Assembly (NCBI GenBank): GCA_001305055.1
Contig: BBZX01000011.1
Coordinates: forward strand, 1 to 64,000
Source: Clostridia bacterium UC5.1-1C12
Lineage (GTDB): Bacteria; Bacillota_I; Bacilli_A; Erysipelotrichales; Erysipelotrichaceae
Reading direction: 5' to 3'
DNA length: 64,000 nucleotides
Part shown: piece after piece, positions 19,813 through 31,028 of the stretch
How the letters are laid out: the number at the start of each line of letters is the position of its first letter
Position numbering within the stretch: position 1 is the first letter of the stretch
Made by a program: the position numbers and the translations under genes
The notes under the pieces: model-generated
Told to the model about the DNA's origin: nothing
The model's database searches: none
The model's input: only the letters and a program-made list of their open reading frames with translations

Positions 19813-20409
19813 ATGTGGAGATATGAAAAACGATTACAGTATCCGGTTGAAATAAAGCATACGGATCCTAAATTAGCAAAAATGATTATTTCGCAGCTTG
19901 GCGGACCTGATGGTGAATTAGGTGCATCTTTGCGTTATCTGAATCAGCGATATGCAATGCCATATCCTAATGTAGCAGCACTGCTGACTGACATTGGTAC
20001 TGAAGAATTGGCACATATGGAAATCATAAGTGCTATTGTTAGACAATTAACCAGCAATTTATCAATGAAAGACATCAAGGGTACTGACTTTGAAGCTTAT
20101 TATGTTGATCATACAGCAGGTGTTTATCCTGTTTCGGCAGCTGGTGATGCCTTTGTATGTCATTACTTCCAATCTAAAGGTGATCCTGTCACTGACTTGC
20201 ATGAAGACATGGCTGCTGAACAAAAAGCACGCACAACTTATGAAAATCTGCTGCGTTTAATCAAAGATGATGATGTACGCAAGCCAATTGAATTCCTCCG
20301 TCAGCGTGAAATCGTACACTATCAACGGTTTGGTGAAGCTCTTGAATTTGTCAGAAATGATCTCGACTGCACAAATTACTACGCTTATAACCCAGCATTT
20401 GATAAATAG
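19813..20409 (+). CDS. cotJC: CotJC, manganese-catalase-like spore coat protein
   Basis: The gene begins ATG at 19813, one base after the restored cotJB stop and behind GGAAGG. The 198 residues start MWRYEKRLQYPVEIKH, the standard CotJC start, and follow the manganese catalase ferritin-like fold. Probable metal ligands are the Glu in GGPDGELGASLRY, the Glu and His in GTEELAHMEI, the Glu in DMAAEQKAR and the His in REIVHYQRF. It is a coat protein that may detoxify peroxide. The length agrees with a separate protein rather than a fusion. Confidence 0.88.
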   Translation: MWRYEKRLQYPVEIKHTDPKLAKMIISQLGGPDGELGASLRYLNQRYAMPYPNVAALLTDIGTEELAHMEIISAIVRQLTSNLSMKDIKGTDFEAYYVDHTAGVYPVSAAGDAFVCHYFQSKGDPVTDLHEDMAAEQKARTTYENLLRLIKDDDVRKPIEFLRQREIVHYQRFGEALEFVRNDLDCTNYYAYNPAFDK

Positions 20410-20425
20410 CCTATATTTAGCACAA

Positions 20426-20457
20426 ATACCCGCCTTCCAGCGGGTATCTTTTATTTA
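20426..20457 (+). terminator. Intrinsic terminator of the cotJ operon
   Basis: The perfect stem ATACCCGC/GCGGGTAT with a six-base loop is followed by CTTTTATTT. It overlaps the end of the convergent XRE gene. Confidence 0.85.
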
Positions 20458-20687
20458 TCTTCTTCATTCTCGGGCGGAATATATTCCAACAAATCATTCA
20501 ATGTGCAGCCAAGTGTATTACATATCCTAGCTAACACATCTATGTCAAGGCGAGTAATCCTATTTTGACAATAATTATTAATCTGAGAACGCTGCATTTC
20601 AGCACGATGACTCAATTTATTCTTACTCAAACCAGAAGCTTTCAATAAAGCATCTAATTTAATGATAATTTTTCCATGATCTTCCAT
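20451..20687 (-). CDS. Small XRE-family helix-turn-helix regulator
   Basis: The 78 residues are almost entirely one Cro/CI-type domain: ALLKASGLSKNKLSHRAEMQRSQINNYC, then ARICNTLGCTLNDLLEY. Proteins of this YozG-like size lack an effector domain. GAGGATGG precedes the start. It is divergent from the 68-codon gene at 20790 and could regulate it; that is inference. Confidence 0.85.
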   Translation of the reverse strand: MEDHGKIIIKLDALLKASGLSKNKLSHRAEMQRSQINNYCQNRITRLDIDVLARICNTLGCTLNDLLEYIPPENEEDK

Positions 20688-20789
20688 AGGCCATCCTCAT
20701 TTCATTTACAAGTATAGTGTACCTATGTTAGAATATATTTATAAGTTCTAATTAATCTTGTCAGACTTGTTATACATTAGGAGGTTATT

Positions 20790-20996
20790 ATGCGTTTATT
20801 CGATACTATATCAAAAAGTGAGAAATCCCGGCGAATTCATAAAATATTTCGTTTCTATTATCTTAACCCAAGTCAAGAAGCCCTTGCGCTTTATGATCAA
20901 TATCACGCTCATAAATCAGAAGCTTTGATCGATCAGCTGCGTCAGCTTATTCTTGAAGAAACTGAATCACAAGAAATTCATACATTACTTGATTAA
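20790..20996 (+). CDS. Small hypothetical protein (68 residues)
   Basis: I do not recognise a family. The ribosome-binding site TAGGAGG sits ideally before the ATG and a terminator follows directly, so translation is credible. The sequence is charged and probably helical (EKSRRIHKIFRFYYLNPSQEA near the start, ALIDQLRQLILEETESQE near the end). There is no membrane segment or Cys pair. It is divergent from the XRE gene. Confidence 0.6.
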   Translation: MRLFDTISKSEKSRRIHKIFRFYYLNPSQEALALYDQYHAHKSEALIDQLRQLILEETESQEIHTLLD

Positions 20997-21027
20997 AAGC
21001 CGAACACACAGTCATGTCCGGCTTTTA
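20995..21027. terminator. Bidirectional terminator
   Basis: AAAAGCCG and CGGCTTTT form an eight-base stem after the small gene. It also lies just beyond the convergent ABC exporter stop. Confidence 0.8.
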
Positions 21028-21031
21028 TTAA

Positions 21032-22898
21032 CTATTCCTCTTCCTCACCGTCAGAGAATTGTGAATTATATAGATTCGCATAGAAACCACCCTTAGCAAG
21101 CAGCTCCTCATGAGTTCCTTTCTCCACAATATCACCATGATCCATACACAGAATCATATCTGCATCCTTAATAGTTGACAGACGATGAGCAATAATAAAG
21201 CTTGTTCTGCCTCTCATCAAATTATCCATCGCTTTCTGAATCAATATTTCAGTACGCGTATCAACTGATGATGTAGCTTCATCCAAAATCAAAATCTTTG
21301 GATCACAGAGAATCGCACGCGCTATGGTCAGCAGCTGTTTCTGTCCCTGTGAAATATTACTGCTTCTTCATTTAAAATCATATCATAGCCATCAGGTAAA
21401 GTACGGACAAAGTGATCAACCTGAGCCGCTTTTGCGGCCTCAATAACTTCCGCATCACTGGCATTCTGCTTACCATAACGGATATTATCTTTAATTGATG
21501 CATTATACAGCCATGTATCCTGCAGCACCATGCCGAATAATGAACGCAGATCATTTCTTCTAAATTGCTTCAAATCTAAGCCGTCAACACAGATAGCTCC
21601 TGTGTGACATCATAAAAACGCATCAGTAATTTAATCATTGTCGTTTTGCCGGCACCCGTAGGCCCAACGATTGCGACTTTCTGTCCTGGTTCAACCTTCG
21701 CTGTAAAATCATTAATAATAATCTGTTCAGGGTTATAGCCAAAATGCACATGGGCAAAAATAACTTCCCCCTTAATGTTATCCACCGATACCGGATAGTC
21801 AGTATCCGGTTCTTCTTCCGGCTCTTCAAGATATTCAAACACACGCTCAGCCGCCGCTGCTGTCTGCTGGAGTACGTTAGAGATATTAGCTACCTGCTGT
21901 ACCTGCTGTGTAGACTGCTTCATATACTGAATGAATGATTGAATGTTACCAACCGTAATCACACCTATGGAGGCATAATAACCACCCATGATACAAACAA
22001 TAACATAAGCGATATTATTGATAAAATTCATGATTGGCATCATCAGTGAGCTTGAGAACTGAGCTTTCCAGCCAGCGTCATACAGCTGATTATTCAAATC
22101 ATTAAATTGTGCAACACTGTCTGCTTCACCATTAAATGCCTTTACAATCAAATGACTGCCATACATTTCTTCAATATGCCCATTCACATGACCTAAATAT
22201 TCCTGCTGTCTGCGGAAATACTTCTGTGTATGCTTAACCACAAACAATACCAAGATTAATGAAAACGGGAGTACCAAAATAGCGATTACTGACATTTTCC
22301 AACTGATTAAAAGCATCATAATCAGCATACCGACAACATTTGTCACAGACGTAATTACCTGGGTAATACTCTGATTCAGACTGTTTACCAGCGTATCTAC
22401 ATCATTGGTAATATGACTTAAAATTTCACCATAATTCCGTGTGTCATAATAATTCAATGGCAGCTTATGCATCTTATCTTCAATATCTTTTCGTAAGCTG
22501 TAACCAAGCTTCATGATTACACCGCTCATGATCCAGCTTTGAATAAATGTAAATAAGGCACTCGCTAAATACAAGCCAATCAGCAGACAAATAATTTTAA
22601 GAATAGCATCAAAATCAATGCCCATGCCAGTGCCGCCGATAATATTCATTAAGCCTTCATAAATCAAGGTTGTGATATTACCTAAAATACTAGGCCCTAA
22701 AATCATAAATACCGTAGAGGCAATCGCGAAGATAACAACTACGATCAGCTGAAGCGCATATGGCTTCAAATAGCGTAATAGCTTCTTAATTGAACCTTTA
22801 AAATCTTTAGCTTTCACAACAGTACCGCGCATCGGACCATGACCGCCACCCATTGGTCCTCTGCCGCCCATTGCACCTGCAGGTCTGGAGTTTGCCAT
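21032..22898 (-). CDS. ABC exporter half-transporter, permease plus ATPase (two frameshifts)
   Basis: The start chosen is the ATG at 22898 behind AAGGAGG. The N-terminus is Gly/Pro/Met-rich ([15 protein letters not shown]). Six membrane segments follow, then an ATPase with Walker [11 protein letters not shown], an [14 protein letters not shown] signature after repair and Walker [13 protein letters not shown]. Breaks at 21599-21600 and near 21360 are each repaired by one added base. The gene starts one base after the stop of the other half-transporter, so the pair should form a heterodimeric multidrug or lipid exporter. Confidence 0.9.
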
Positions 22899-22899
22899 A

Positions 22900-25134
22900 T
22901 TACAATTCCTCCTTTGACAATTGTGAAGATGCGATTTCATAATATGTCGGGCAATTCTTCAGCAATTCTTCATGCGTACCTTTGCCGACTACCTTACCAT
23001 GATCCAGAACTAAAATCTGATCTGCATGCATGATGGTTGATACACGCTGAGCCACAATCAATACTGTCGCATCACTTGTGTGCTCATGTAAAGCTGCCCG
23101 CAATGTAGCATCTGTTTTAAAATCAAGTGCTGAAAAAGAATCATCAAAGATTAAAATCGGTGCCTTTGTCGCTAAAGCGCGGGCAATTGATAAACGCTGT
23201 TTCTGACCGCCTGATACATTTGTACCGCCTTGGGCAATCAATGCATTAAAGCCGTCTTCCTTCTTTTCAATAAAATCAGTAGCTTGAGCCACCGCCGCTG
23301 CTTCTCTGATTTCCTCATCACTTGCATCAGGGCGTCCATAACGCAGATTGGAATCAATCGTACCAGAGAGCAGAACACCCTTTTGCGGTACATAACCTAT
23401 CTGTTCATGCAGACGATGCTGAGAAATATTACGGATATCCGTACCATTTACCTTGATACATCCGTCAGTTACATCATAGAAACGCGGAATCAGATTGATC
23501 AATGTGGATTTTCCTGAACCTGTCGAACCGATAAATGCGGTTGTCTGTCCCGGTTTAGCGACAAAGGATACATTCTCCAGCACATCCTTTTCAGCGCCAG
23601 CATAATGGAAGCAAACATTATCAAATTCAACAACACCCATTTGATCATGCTTAAATTCAGCTTCAGTTTCAGGATCAACAATTGAAGGCTGGGTTGATAA
23701 TACTTCATAAATACGATTGGCTGATACCGTTGCTCTAGGAATCAGAATAAAAATCATACTGATCATTAAGAATGACATAATAATCTGAATACCATATTGC
23801 ATAAACGCCATCATATCACCAACCTGCATATTACTGGCAGCTATCTGATGCGCACCGACCCAAACAATCAGTAATGTCGTAAAGTTCATGATGATATTCA
23901 TACAAGGCATCATCATCGCCATAACCCGCTGAACAAATAAGCTGTTCTTGGTCAAATCCTTATTTGCTTTATCAAAGCGTTCTTTTTCAAACTCTTGAGA
24001 ACCAAAAGCACGAATAACAAGCTGACCGGTCAGATTCTCACGTGAAACGAGATTCAGCTTATCCAACAGCTTCTGCATGATATTGAATTTAGGCATCGCT
24101 ACCACAAAGATAAAAGCAATCAGACACAGTAAAGCCGCAACCGATAATGCTAAAATCCATACCATAGATAAATTCTTTGAAGAAATCATGACAATACCGC
24201 CGATACCCATGATCGGGGCATAGAAAATCATACGAATGCCCATTACGATCAAGGTCTGTACCTGAGTGATATCATTCGTAGTACGAGTAATCAATGAAGA
24301 TGTTGAATATTTATCAAATTCAGCATTTGAGAAGCTTTCAACCTTTTCAAAGATAGCCTTACGCAAATCACGGCCAAGACCGGCAGCAATTCGGCTGGCT
24401 AATAAGCCTACGGCAATCGTAGCCATTACACCAAGCAGTGTTACTAACAGCATCAAGCCGCCTTTTTTCAATATATACATAAATTGAATCTGCTGCGCGT
24501 CTGCTCCTAATTCTTCATAAAACAGCTTCACAAAGACCGCGCTTGTCTGCGTTTTCGTCGTTTCAGGCAATACCATCGCAGCAGCATGCTGTTCATCAAT
24601 CATTTCCTGAGGCAATGCCTGAAGCATTGGCAGCATTGCATAAACTTGATTAAAATCTAAATCCGCAACCGAGAAATCCGTGCCGGCATTAGCCACACCA
24701 CTTTGGGCAGACTGTGCCGCTACCTGCTTCATCACATTAATAAAGGTCCATGAGCTGTTGCCAAAGATTGCATCCAGCGCATCCCGCTCATCTTTTCCTT
24801 GTTCATTAATTTGATATACATTCATATCGGCAGCATTCGCATAATGCTTGGCAATCGCCTCATCACTGCCTTTTTCAATAAAATCATAAGCATCAAGCAC
24901 CGAGGCCTTTTCATCCTCACTCATGAACAATGTCATTAACGTCATGCCCTGTTCACTGATAGCATCTGGTGACGCATGTTCAATACCATTCTGCTGAATA
25001 CCGACATTAATAATATCAGACATTGTATCCGGTAATTTCAAATCACACATTGCCTGACCAAACAGCAGTACAACAGCAGCCAGCATACTGACTAAAAATG
25101 GCTTATAAAACTTTTTTAGTTTCATCATAAGCAT
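22900..25134 (-). CDS. ABC exporter half-transporter with large extracellular loop
   Basis: The 744-residue protein is intact. After the first membrane helix (near residue 20) comes an insert of about 180 residues facing outside. Five more helices follow, then an ATPase with Walker A IGSTGSGKST, signature NVSGGQKQRLSIARALA and LIFDDSFSALD. The Walker B ends in Asp where Glu is usual, as in the degenerate site of heterodimeric exporters; the partner keeps DEATS. The ATG at 25134 overlaps the MarR stop (TGATG), so the operon is marR, this gene, then the partner. Confidence 0.92.
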   Translation of the reverse strand: MLMMKLKKFYKPFLVSMLAAVVLLFGQAMCDLKLPDTMSDIINVGIQQNGIEHASPDAISEQGMTLMTLFMSEDEKASVLDAYDFIEKGSDEAIAKHYANAADMNVYQINEQGKDERDALDAIFGNSSWTFINVMKQVAAQSAQSGVANAGTDFSVADLDFNQVYAMLPMLQALPQEMIDEQHAAAMVLPETTKTQTSAVFVKLFYEELGADAQQIQFMYILKKGGLMLLVTLLGVMATIAVGLLASRIAAGLGRDLRKAIFEKVESFSNAEFDKYSTSSLITRTTNDITQVQTLIVMGIRMIFYAPIMGIGGIVMISSKNLSMVWILALSVAALLCLIAFIFVVAMPKFNIMQKLLDKLNLVSRENLTGQLVIRAFGSQEFEKERFDKANKDLTKNSLFVQRVMAMMMPCMNIIMNFTTLLIVWVGAHQIAASNMQVGDMMAFMQYGIQIIMSFLMISMIFILIPRATVSANRIYEVLSTQPSIVDPETEAEFKHDQMGVVEFDNVCFHYAGAEKDVLENVSFVAKPGQTTAFIGSTGSGKSTLINLIPRFYDVTDGCIKVNGTDIRNISQHRLHEQIGYVPQKGVLLSGTIDSNLRYGRPDASDEEIREAAAVAQATDFIEKKEDGFNALIAQGGTNVSGGQKQRLSIARALATKAPILIFDDSFSALDFKTDATLRAALHEHTSDATVLIVAQRVSTIMHADQILVLDHGKVVGKGTHEELLKNCPTYYEIASSQLSKEEL

Positions 25135-25622
25135 CAATTCCTTTCTAATCTTTCATCATTCGCCAATTCATAAACCGCGGTATGCAGTTTATTTAAAATG
25201 CGAATCAATTCTTTAATATCTTGTTCTCCCATTTTTTCAATCAAAGCATTCAAACCTTCATAAGCCCGATGCCATGCCGCCTGCAAAGCTTCCTTACCTA
25301 AAGGTGCAATGCATACATAAACCAGACGGCGGTCACTGCATGTGCTGACACGCTGAATGAATCCCTTCCTTTCAAGCTCATTGATCATACGGCTGATTGC
25401 CGGACGTGAAACCAACAAAATTTCACTAAGATCTGATACCGTCATTCCAATCAACTCTTCATCGGTAATGAATTCCAGCTGATGGCCATTTTCAAGGATT
25501 GTATGAAGCAGCACAAAAGTACCCTGCGGTAAATCACCTAACGCAGAATGGCGTTTGCCCATTGCTTTATTCACACGCATGATTGACTTAAACAATTCTT
25601 TCTGCAATTTATTCTCTTCCAT
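25134..25622 (-). CDS. MarR-family regulator of the ABC exporter operon
   Basis: The 162-residue protein shows a MarR winged helix: MTVSDLSEILLVSRPAISRMINELERKGFIQR, with wing CSDRRLVYVCIAPLG. The DxRR wing motif is typical. It is the first gene of the exporter operon and its promoter region holds palindromes, so it is probably an autorepressor that releases the operon on drug exposure. That role is inferred from family and context. Confidence 0.9.
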   Translation of the reverse strand: MEENKLQKELFKSIMRVNKAMGKRHSALGDLPQGTFVLLHTILENGHQLEFITDEELIGMTVSDLSEILLVSRPAISRMINELERKGFIQRVSTCSDRRLVYVCIAPLGKEALQAAWHRAYEGLNALIEKMGEQDIKELIRILNKLHTAVYELANDERLERN

Positions 25623-25640
25623 CGTCCACCTCTAACATAT

Positions 25641-25685
25641 TTAACTATGTTAATAATTATTATAGTTAACTAATTAAAAAGTCAA
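25641..25685 (-). promoter_or_regulatory. Promoter and palindromic operators of the MarR-exporter operon
   Basis: On the minus strand TATAAT lies at 25659-25664. TTGACT at 25680-25685 is the best -35 but has only a 15-base spacer; a lost base could explain this. TAGTTAACTA at 25662-25671 is a perfect palindrome over the -10 box. TTAAC-TAT-GTTAA at 25641-25653 is a second palindrome just downstream. Both are candidate MarR sites. Confidence 0.55.
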
Positions 25686-25734
25686 TAGACTTGTGAGATT
25701 ACCACAAAAACACACAATTCAAACATAGGTTCCC

Positions 25735-25763
25735 TTGACAGTTAATAAGGGCAAGCGTATATT
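25735..25763 (+). promoter_or_regulatory. Strong vegetative promoter of the DUF554 gene
   Basis: Consensus TTGACA, a 17-base spacer and TATATT. The gene starts 24 bases after the -10 box behind GGGGG. Confidence 0.75.
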
Positions 25764-25787
25764 AAAAATAAGTTTAGGGGGTGTGCT

Positions 25788-26492
25788 ATGCTGTCATTAT
25801 TAACCGGAGCCGCAGTCAACTGTCTGCTGATTCTCGCAGGGACTTTGATCGGCTGTTTATTAAATCGTAAAACATTGCAGAAAATCGGCGAGCGTATCTT
25901 TGAAGCATTTGGCTTATTAGTCTGTGCCATGGGCTTTGCCGGCAGCAGTCAGCTGGATCATATCTATCTGATTCTAACCTCCATCATCATTGGGGTAGCG
26001 CTAGGTGAATACTTAGACCTCGATGGTAAATTCAGACGGCTTGCGGAAAAGCTGCAAACCTTATTTACCCATTCAAAAGATAAACCATTCGCTCAGGGCT
26101 TGATTGAAGCTACATTATTATTTTGTATTGGCTCAATGGCGATCATCGGTTCGCTTGAAGCAGGCATCAATCAAAATCATACAATTCTGATCACCAAAGG
26201 CATCATCGATGGCATCAGTGCCTGCATGATGAGCATGACGCTGGGTATCGGCGTGGGCTTTTCCGCTCTCTTTGTTTTCATTTACCAGGGAACACTCACG
26301 CTTGGCGCCTCCCTGCTTCAGCCGCTGCTCAGTTCTGACATCATCGCTGCCGTATCGACAGTTGGCAGCCTTTTTTTAATTGGAATTGGTTTAAATATGC
26401 TGAAAGTCACCAAAATCAAAGCCGCAAACTTTTTACCAGCCATGTTCATCCCAATAATGTATGCATTAATTTGCCATTTATTCATTAAATAA
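25788..26492 (+). CDS. DUF554 integral membrane protein
   Basis: The 234-residue protein has about six or seven membrane helices. It shows the DUF554 pattern: GAAVNCLLILAGTLIGCLL at the start, IIIGVALGEYLDLDGKF in the middle and ATLLFCIGSMAIIGSLEAG. Its transport or other function is not established. It is a single-gene unit between a strong promoter and a terminator. Confidence 0.88.
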   Translation: MLSLLTGAAVNCLLILAGTLIGCLLNRKTLQKIGERIFEAFGLLVCAMGFAGSSQLDHIYLILTSIIIGVALGEYLDLDGKFRRLAEKLQTLFTHSKDKPFAQGLIEATLLFCIGSMAIIGSLEAGINQNHTILITKGIIDGISACMMSMTLGIGVGFSALFVFIYQGTLTLGASLLQPLLSSDIIAAVSTVGSLFLIGIGLNMLKVTKIKAANFLPAMFIPIMYALICHLFIK

Positions 26493-26530
26493 TCATTTAA
26501 GAAACAATTCATATAAGAAAAAAATCTACT

Positions 26531-26569
26531 GAAACAAAATAAACCTCATCAGAGGTTTATTTTTGTTTC
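26531..26569. terminator. Bidirectional terminator between DUF554 and GGDEF-EAL genes
   Basis: A long near-perfect stem (GAAACAAAATAAACCTC against its complement) with a four-base loop gives T-rich tails on both strands. The GGDEF-EAL stop codon lies inside it. Confidence 0.85.
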
Positions 26570-29513
26570 ATAATATTCACGAATCAACTGCTTCTTCTGC
26601 TCACTGATATCCTGCAATTCATAAGCAGGCTGAGCCAAATAGAAGCCCTGCATGTAATCAACGCCGGCATCGATCAGCATCTTCATTTCTAACTCATTCT
26701 CAATACCTTCAGCGATAATCAGAATATGGTTTTCTTTGCAGTAAGAAATAATATTCTGAAGCAGAATCTGCCGATTCTCATCAAAACTGATATTATGCAC
26801 GATTGAACGGTCAATCTTGATAAAGTCGGGTTCAACCTGCAGCAAGACAGATTCACCATTATAACCAGTTCCATAATCATCAACCGCAATCTTCGCATGC
26901 CATTTATCAACTAAACAGCGTTTTTCTTTCGCCGGACGATCCTCAAGCTTCTCAGCTTCTGTGATTTCTAACACCAAATTAGGCAGATAATCTGAATATT
27001 TTGCGCTGAATTCCGCAATATCCTCTGCCGTTAAAACCTGATTTGCGATTGTATTGATAAACAACCGATACTTTTCATAACCCGGTTGTCTTACATAATC
27101 TTCCATCGCCTTAAAGAAAGTCAGATGCTCAATAAAATAAAGCTTTGACTGCACTCTGGCAATTCTCAAGATATCAAGAGGATTCATAAAGGCTGCCAAT
27201 TTAGAACGCATCAGCGCTTCATACGCATAGACCTCACCTGTATGAGCATCTACGATCGGCTGGAATTGATAAGCTACCATTTCCTGATCAATCAGCTTAT
27301 TCAAATCTTCCTTAGCCTGCAACAGATACGCATCATTTTCATATTCCTCCTGATCAAAGAAATACAAACTGCCCTTTTGAGTATGCTTCATCCGATACAT
27401 TGCGAAATCCGCATACTTCGTCAATGAAGTTAACTCAATCGCATCATTCGGATACCATGCGACACCCGTTGTAGCCCGCAGTTTACTAAAACTGCCGTCC
27501 GGTAATTTCCAGATGCAGCCATTCATATTCTTCTCAAAATCACTGAGTATTTTCTGAATTTCTTCTTTCGTATCATAACCATATAAGAATACAAAGAACT
27601 CATCACCGGAAATCCTTGAGATAATAGAATGCTGAGGCGGATAAGAAGACTTCAGCACATTAGCCATCAAGCGGATATAATCATCACCGCAGTCATGACC
27701 AAATGTATCATTGATATATTTCAGATTATCTAAATCAGACATGACTAATGCCGCTACCTTCAGCTGATCATGCTGTTTAAATAATTTATTCATTCTTTCA
27801 GTATAAGCCCGGCGATTTAATAAGCTGGTCAGTACGTCATGGTCACGTTCATATTCAGCCTTATGCAGTTCCAACATTTCAGTGGTGACATTTTCTACAA
27901 CACCATAAATATGATTGGCTTCTTTCATGATATGCATGCGTATCCAACGCTGTTTGTGATCAATATCATCAGCAATTCGATAAATACGGATCTGATTATC
28001 AACACGGGTAGAAGGATATTGCTTATCCAAAAGTTCAAGCAGATAAATCAAATCTTCCTTATTTTTAATCTGCAGCTGGACATCTCTAATGCCGATCGTA
28101 TCTAATAGCTGATCAGTGCAGAAGAAGCGTTCCTGATCGGTATAGTATTCAAAAGCGCTGAATGGATAGCTGGTCATTGAAATAATTCTGTCAAAGGAAG
28201 AGGCGGTTTCAGCCACATCACGGCTCAGCTCTTCGATTGCGTTACTTAAGTTATCGATTTCAAGGATATTTGTTGGATTTAATTTCACTGGTTCATTTGG
28301 ATTAAAATTCTTAACCTCTTTAGCCAGTTTTCGAATCGGAAGAGTAAACGATCGGCTCAATACCAAGATAACACCAAATAATACCGCAAATGAAAGCAGA
28401 CTGGCAATCAGACACGATTTATATAATTCATTGGTGAAAAATTTCAGATCCTGACCGCGCATCAAACCGACTAAAACCCATGAATCATCAGCATATGGTG
28501 AGTTTGTATTGTATAAAGAAAGCAATTGTACATTGCCATAAATCTGATTATTATCTTCGGTTTCAAATTCAAACGCGTTGATATAATTTGTTTTATCAAG
28601 AATCGAGACAGTGGGTTCACTATGAAATATATTCGTATACAGCGGACCGCTGGCGGCAATATATTCCAGTTGAGCGGTTTGATTCGAAATTTTAGCTAAC
28701 AGATAAGAAGCATTGCTGTTTAATTCCTTGGACGGCATCAGACTTTTTAAATAATCAAGTGATACATCAACACCAAGAATACCGAGCACATTGCCTTCAT
28801 GATCCAGGAGCGGCAGCGTATATAGTATGACATCTACACCGTTACTGTCCGTAGCACTCGCACTCCAATAACCCAGGTCTTTATGCGCTGCTTGCAGGTT
28901 TTGGGCCGCTACGGATAAAACACGATAATAAAAGTTATCACTTTTATCATTCTCATCAAACTGAAACTGGGGATTCCAATAAATATCTAAAGGGATATTT
29001 AACCCTTCAGTGATACTGGCCGGAGCCTTAGACAAAGCAGATCAGAATTATCATTTGGGTTTGCGATTGGGTCCATATCCCGCAGATAGATACCATTTGT
29101 CTGAACCGTGTCACTGCTGTCATTGCCCAATATTAAAAATGCGCCGGTTACTTGATTGGTACGCAGGATACTGATAATATCCTCGCTCATTGCATCAATC
29201 AGCGGCACTGCAGCTGAAGTATTTTTCGCTATTTCATTAATGGTTAACTGCTGTTCGTCAAGATAATCGATGATTTTATCAGCCATCATTGCTGACTTAG
29301 ATTCAAGATTGCTCCAGCGCTGAATCATATCATTTTCTAATAGGTACGGCGGTTGGTTACCTTTTCATTCATTGTATCAAAAGCATTCTGATTAGTTTTC
29401 TCAACAATATCACCATTCAGTAAAGTCGCAGCGAAAATTACTGACTGAATCAGTACGACTATTATCATCATCAACAATGTTCTGTCAGTAATTGACGACT
29501 TTCTTAACCGCAT
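26549..29513 (-). CDS. Membrane Cache-GGDEF-EAL protein, c-di-GMP turnover (two frameshifts)
   Basis: The start is the ATG at 29513, whose upstream codons were lost to a frameshift near 29339. A second break lies at 29034-29036. One added base at each gives about 988 residues. The order is a membrane helix, a Cache-like extracellular sensor, a second helix (SLLSFAVLFGVILVL), a HAMP-like stretch, a PAS-like segment, GGDEF and EAL. The cyclase site reads RISGDEFFVF and the EAL domain keeps YEALMRSK, EITEAEKL, DDYGTGY, FIKIDRS and AEGIENE, so both activities are possible. It begins 12 bases after the solute-binding lipoprotein stop. Confidence 0.88.
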
Positions 29514-29525
29514 ATCTGCACCTTC

Positions 29526-30960
29526 CTATATCAGCTTTTCTAACTCCGTTTTAAGCCTGCTATACCATTCATCAAAAATTTGGTCATTAATCAGCTGATT
29601 TAGTGCTTCATCTCTGGATGAGCCTGCGTTGATCAGTTCAATCACCTGCTGGCGGGCTGCCTTAGCATCATCAACCAAAGCGTCCTGCAGCAATGAGCGG
29701 GCTTCAGTGCCATGATCAAATGCTTTACTTGTAAATAATTCATAATCATTTACTGTGTTAATCGCTGCATCAAGACCGGCCAAAATTGAATCATTCATAT
29801 CGATATCATTCTCTTTAATCAATGAATGGATCACTTCAAGATCATTAGCTTCCTTTTTCACCGGCAAATAAGCTGAATTTATCGTAAAATCAATATTTCT
29901 TTCAGTTTCAGTAAACCATTTCAGAAACAGAACTGATGCGTACTCTTTTACTTCACTGGTTTTTGACACAACCATCCCGGCTCCCTGCTGAACAGCAACC
30001 TTGCTGCCGCCTTCAAATACCGGTACTTGCTGAAAGATCACATCAATATCATAACTCGTATTGTCATCCTCGATCACCTGCGTAGGAAAATAAGGGATTC
30101 CACTCGTAGAACCGACAAAAGAAATGATATCACCCGTCTTAACATCATCACTGCGGAAACGGCCCTTATCCAGATAATAGCCCTTCACATAAGGTACATA
30201 ATAATTATCCCAGATTTTTCTGATAACATCCTTATCAAAATTCAGTGTAACTTGTCCGTCTTTAACTTCAAAGATTTCCATTCCTAACTGCTTACAGCCA
30301 ATAATAAAATAATTAGCTACCGCATCGCGGCCAAAGAAAGGCTTTCCATCATTGTTTATATCAGGCGTAAGCGCGTCAGTGTATGCATAATATTTTCAGC
30401 CGCTTCATTTAATCCTTCAACTGTCTTTAAATCATCCAGACTGACATCAGCCGCATCTGCGAACTTATCCCAATCCGTCTTATTGATCTGCAGACATTCC
30501 GTAGCCTTCGCCGCCGGAAAAATCTTTAATTCGTTATCAAACATACCTTCCTGTACATAGCCATCTACATACTCGCTGATTTCATCCGCACTTAGATACT
30601 GACTTAAATCAGCAACATAGCCATCAGCATTTAATTCATAAGCGGTATCTGCATAAGCAGTAAATATCTCCGGCATTTCAGAGGCGCCGACTTTACCGGC
30701 CGCCGCTTCTTTCACTTTATCGGTTAATTCAAGGATACTTCCTACATTATTTGCCTCAACAACAATTCCCTTCTCTGAACCTACTGTATTATTAAATTCT
30801 TCAATCATATTATCAAGCGCTGTTTTCTGAATACCATTATAATAATGCCATAAGGTCAATGTGATTGGATTTTTAGGATCCAGTTCCTTTTCATATGGAT
30901 TTTTGAAGAGCAGCCGCCTAGGATCAGACAGGCACAAAGCAATGCAGCTATTTTTTTCAT
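29526..30960 (-). CDS. Extracellular solute-binding lipoprotein, family 1 type (two frameshifts)
   Basis: With one base added at the T-run 30900-30904, the N-terminus becomes MKKIAALLCACLILGGCSS, a lipoprotein signal with lipobox LGGC. The start ATG at 30960 follows GGAGG. A second added base at 30393-30396 joins the C-terminal half, giving about 478 residues. The pattern TLTLWHYYNGIQKTALDNMIEEFN and the later VVSKTSEVKEYASVLFLKWFTE are those of sugar-type binding proteins. No permease or ATPase gene is nearby. It is cotranscribed with the GGDEF-EAL protein, so it may present a ligand to that sensor; this is inference. Confidence 0.85.
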
Positions 30961-31028
30961 AAACTACCTCCGAATATAAACTGATTATATCAGTTTTACC
31001 ATTATTTTCCAATTCATTTAAACAAAGC

